NCBI GenBank assembly: GCA_016219235.1 | Contig: JACRBO010000470.1 | Coordinates: forward strand, 1-7,754 | Direction: 5' to 3' | DNA length: 7,754 bases | Source of the DNA: Chloroflexota bacterium | Lineage (GTDB): Bacteria; Chloroflexota; Anaerolineae; Fen-1058 | In this document: piece after piece, positions 5,781 through 7,754 of the stretch | Numbering within the stretch: position 1 is the first letter of the stretch | Layout: each line of letters starts with the position of its first letter | The notes under the pieces: model-generated | Told to the model about the DNA's origin: nothing | Seen by the model: the letters and a program-made list of their open reading frames with translations, nothing else | Databases searched by the model: none | Translations under genes and position numbers: made by a program

Positions 5781-6974
5781 ATGCCGTCATCAAGTCAACG
5801 CCGAATGCTTATCGCCGTAAGCGCAAGCCTGTTGATTGCCAGCCTGGCCTGTTCGTTGAGCACAGGCGCCACACCTCAGCCGGTGAACACAGCCGTCCCT
5901 CAGCCGCCGGCCCAGACCTTGCCACCGGTCGCCAGAGTGACGCCCTCGCCCAATGCTTCACCGACGCCTGCGCCTTCGCCAACCGAAACACCGCTCAGTG
6001 GCACCGGGCCGGGTGGCTGCGTCCTCAAAGAACAGTTTGTGGCCGATGTGACCATCCCTGATAATTCGGTCATCGCGCCGGGAACGGCCTTCGTCAAGAC
6101 CTGGCGAGTGGGAAATACGGGCACCTGCAGTTGGGACGCGACCTATCAACTGATCTTTGCCGACGGCAACCAACTCAGCGGCCCGGCCGCCGTCCCGATC
6201 AATTTCGTTGCGCCCGCCGCAACGCTCGAGATTTCGATCAATCTCGTCGCGCCGACTGCGCCCGGCACTTACACCGGCCGCTGGCGATTGAAAGCCAGCA
6301 ACGGCGTCATCTTTGGCGGTATGACGGTGGTGATCGTTGTGCCGGCCACACCTACGCCGACTGCAACGAACACACCGGCGCCTACGGCCAGCGCCGGCCC
6401 GTGGAACGGCAAATGGGAGACGAACTGTGGCGCGGCCGCTTGCGGCGCGATGGAGTTGGCGCAGAGTGGCAGTGTCGTGACGGGCACCTTTGGCGTCAGC
6501 GGTACGATCAAAGGTACCGTCATCGGTTCGCGTCTGACTGGCACGTGGGTACGTGGGGGGGCCGCCGGCTCGATCGATTGGTGGATTGGCGGCGCGGGTC
6601 TCAAGTGGCGCGGCAACTATAATGCCATCAGCCCATGGTGCGGCCATCGTGCAGGCGAGACCGATCCCGCGCCATGCGGCGTGGCTACCTTCGCCGGCGA
6701 TTGGAATGTGCTGTGCACAGGCTGCGACGGCGCAATGTCGATTGCCCAGGATGGTCGCCTCTTTAGCGGCACCTACGTCAACGGCACAGTCGAGGGCACC
6801 ATCGACGGCGTGACGGCGACCGGCACCTGGCGCAAGACCAGTGACGGCACCACCGGCCCGCTGACCTGGTTCCTGATCAACGGGCAGCAGTTCAACGGCA
6901 ACTACGGCGGCACCAATCAGTGGTGCGGCTATCGCAGCGGCTCCGGTGCGCCAGCGCCATGCCTGAAGCCGTAG
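5781..6974 (+). CDS. Predicted lipoprotein with NBR1-like Ig domain and duplicated four-cysteine domain
   Basis: The 397-residue protein is predicted to be exported and anchored outside the membrane. The N-terminus QRRMLIAVSASLLIASLAC is a signal peptide with a slightly atypical lipobox (SLAC, C24). A Pro/Thr/Ser-rich linker covers about 30-72. Residues about 80-187 match the Ig-like domain first described in human NBR1, including FVADVTIPDNSVIAPGT, FVKTWRVGNTGTCSW and GTYTGRWRLKASNG; C80 and C116 could form a disulfide. A second linker, PTPTATNTPAPT (191-202), leads to two related repeats, about 207-299 and 304-394. Both share a W-x-G/V start, Q-x-G, GT, a TGTW strand, a FNGNY/WRGNY motif, WCGxR and PAPC. 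The function of the repeats is unknown; carbohydrate, metal or surface binding are guesses. No terminator was seen after the stop. Confidence 0.85.
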   Translation: MPSSSQRRMLIAVSASLLIASLACSLSTGATPQPVNTAVPQPPAQTLPPVARVTPSPNASPTPAPSPTETPLSGTGPGGCVLKEQFVADVTIPDNSVIAPGTAFVKTWRVGNTGTCSWDATYQLIFADGNQLSGPAAVPINFVAPAATLEISINLVAPTAPGTYTGRWRLKASNGVIFGGMTVVIVVPATPTPTATNTPAPTASAGPWNGKWETNCGAAACGAMELAQSGSVVTGTFGVSGTIKGTVIGSRLTGTWVRGGAAGSIDWWIGGAGLKWRGNYNAISPWCGHRAGETDPAPCGVATFAGDWNVLCTGCDGAMSIAQDGRLFSGTYVNGTVEGTIDGVTATGTWRKTSDGTTGPLTWFLINGQQFNGNYGGTNQWCGYRSGSGAPAPCLKP

Positions 6975-7006
6975 CGAACTGTCATGGAGTTCTTACTCAA
7001 TTTCGA

Positions 7007-7035
7007 TTGACACTCACTTGACGCGATGCTATAGT
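7007..7035 (+). promoter_or_regulatory. Sigma70-type promoter of the AAA+ ATPase gene
   Basis: TTGACA (7007-7012), a 17-bp spacer, then TATAGT (7030-7035): a perfect -35 and a five-of-six -10 at ideal spacing. Predicted start near 7042 and a leader of about 70 nt. It is the best promoter in the window and shows that the ATPase gene need not depend on the lipoprotein gene. Confidence 0.78.
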
Positions 7036-7111
7036 GACTGTGTACGGTCGCTTCGTTCCACTTACACCGGTTAAAATCAGCTGAATCCGAAGTCGCCTTG
7101 CCTGTTGGGGG

Positions 7112-7754
7112 ATGGGTGTGGTTGATACGGTAGTCGGCGTCCGCGAAGGGTTACGTATTGTCGAGGGCTTGATCCGCCTCGAAATCGCGCGTCTGCGTGC
7201 CGCGGGCGTGCCGGTGGGCCAGGACGACTATCGCGGCCTGTATCTGTCCGATCAACAGATCGATCAACTGTTGGTTACGCCGCAGCCCGCCATCGAGATC
7301 GCCACCCAGTTTCAACGCGCCCACGCCGATCTGCACACTCTGACCACCAAAGCCACCGATCGGTTGGGGCTCCTCGCGCGATCGGCTGGACTTAATTCCT
7401 TTGAAATTGGTTGCCTCCTGTTGTGCCTCGCGCTCGAGGCCGATTTGCGTTTCGAGCGTTTGTTCGCCTACGTTCAAGACGATGTGACCAAGCGGCGGCC
7501 GCGCGTCGATCTGGCGTTGCGGCTGCTGGCCCCGCCCGATCGGATCGCGGCGGCCCGATCGGCTTTTGACGCCGATGCGGCCCTGCGCCGCTATCACCTT
7601 GTCGCGATGCGCGGCGAAGCCAATCAACCCACGCCACTCTTAGCTCAGTACCTCATCATCGATCCGCGCGTGGCCGCGTATTTGCTGGGCTACGATGCCA
7701 TCGACGAAGCGCTGCGCCCGCACGCCGAATTGATCGCGCAGTCGCCGGATGCGA
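7112..7754 (+). CDS. AAA+ ATPase with winged-helix N-terminal region (5' part; cut by window end)
   Basis: The reading frame is open from the ATG at 7112 to the window edge, 214 codons, and has no stop. An in-frame TGA at 7082 bounds it upstream. After a helical start (MGVVDTVVGVREGLRIVEG) and YLSDQQIDQLL, residues about 94-140 read LNSFEIGCLLLCLALEADLRFERLFAYVQDDVTKRRPRVDLALRLL. PLLAQYLIIDPRVAAYLLG follows at 175-193. This is the pattern of the winged-helix-like region that precedes the ATPase module in AAA+ proteins often encoded with extracellular contractile injection systems (eCIS). The Walker A and B motifs would lie beyond the window, so ATPase activity is inferred from the family. A GTG at 7118, 6 nt after GGGGG, is an alternative start. 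Whether an eCIS locus lies downstream cannot be seen. Confidence 0.78.
   Translation, partial: MGVVDTVVGVREGLRIVEGLIRLEIARLRAAGVPVGQDDYRGLYLSDQQIDQLLVTPQPAIEIATQFQRAHADLHTLTTKATDRLGLLARSAGLNSFEIGCLLLCLALEADLRFERLFAYVQDDVTKRRPRVDLALRLLAPPDRIAAARSAFDADAALRRYHLVAMRGEANQPTPLLAQYLIIDPRVAAYLLGYDAIDEALRPHAELIAQSPDA

Noticed and set aside
5545..5793. Minus-strand 82-codon frame in the intergenic region
   Set aside because: It covers the lipoprotein promoter, ribosome binding site and start, includes the 11-bp palindrome, and has no recognisable domain.

Overview
The window looks like chromosomal DNA of a GC-rich bacterium, most likely an uncultured member of the Chloroflexota (Anaerolineae-like). 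This is an inference from gene content: a secreted lipoprotein with an NBR1-type Ig domain and Thr/Pro linkers, an MrfA-like helicase, an AAA+ ATPase with the winged-helix N-terminus typical of contractile-injection loci, and heptanucleotide repeats between genes. No rRNA or other marker gene is present to confirm it.

Layout. Positions 2-1874 (minus strand) hold what looks like a complete class C group II intron with a 468-residue reverse transcriptase/maturase; domains V and VI lie at the left edge. It is inserted 6 nt past the Rho-independent terminator of a small heat-shock protein gene (hsp20, 1943-2404, minus), and an 8-bp EBS1-IBS1 match can be read across the junction. Hsp20 is divergent from a long helicase gene (2626-5187, plus). 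The shared 221-nt intergenic region contains phased GTGTTAG repeats and two oppositely oriented heptamer arrays flanking an extended -10 box. The helicase is an MrfA/YprA-like superfamily 2 enzyme with a complete-looking HNH nuclease motif inserted before its four-cysteine zinc-binding C-terminus.

A 593-nt noncoding stretch (5188-5780) follows, with ATCTGTG repeats, a cluster of hairpins and a further 11-bp hairpin. Then come a predicted lipoprotein (5781-6974, plus) with one NBR1-like Ig domain and two copies of a four-cysteine C-terminal repeat, a good sigma70-type promoter (7007-7035), and the first 214 codons of an AAA+ ATPase (7112 to the window end, plus).

The genes do not form one operon: each plus-strand gene has its own candidate promoter or leader. 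The hsp20/helicase pair suggests stress and DNA-repair functions sharing a divergent control region. The intron is a later arrival: it has about 2 GATC sites in 1.87 kb, while the helicase has about 42 in 2.56 kb.
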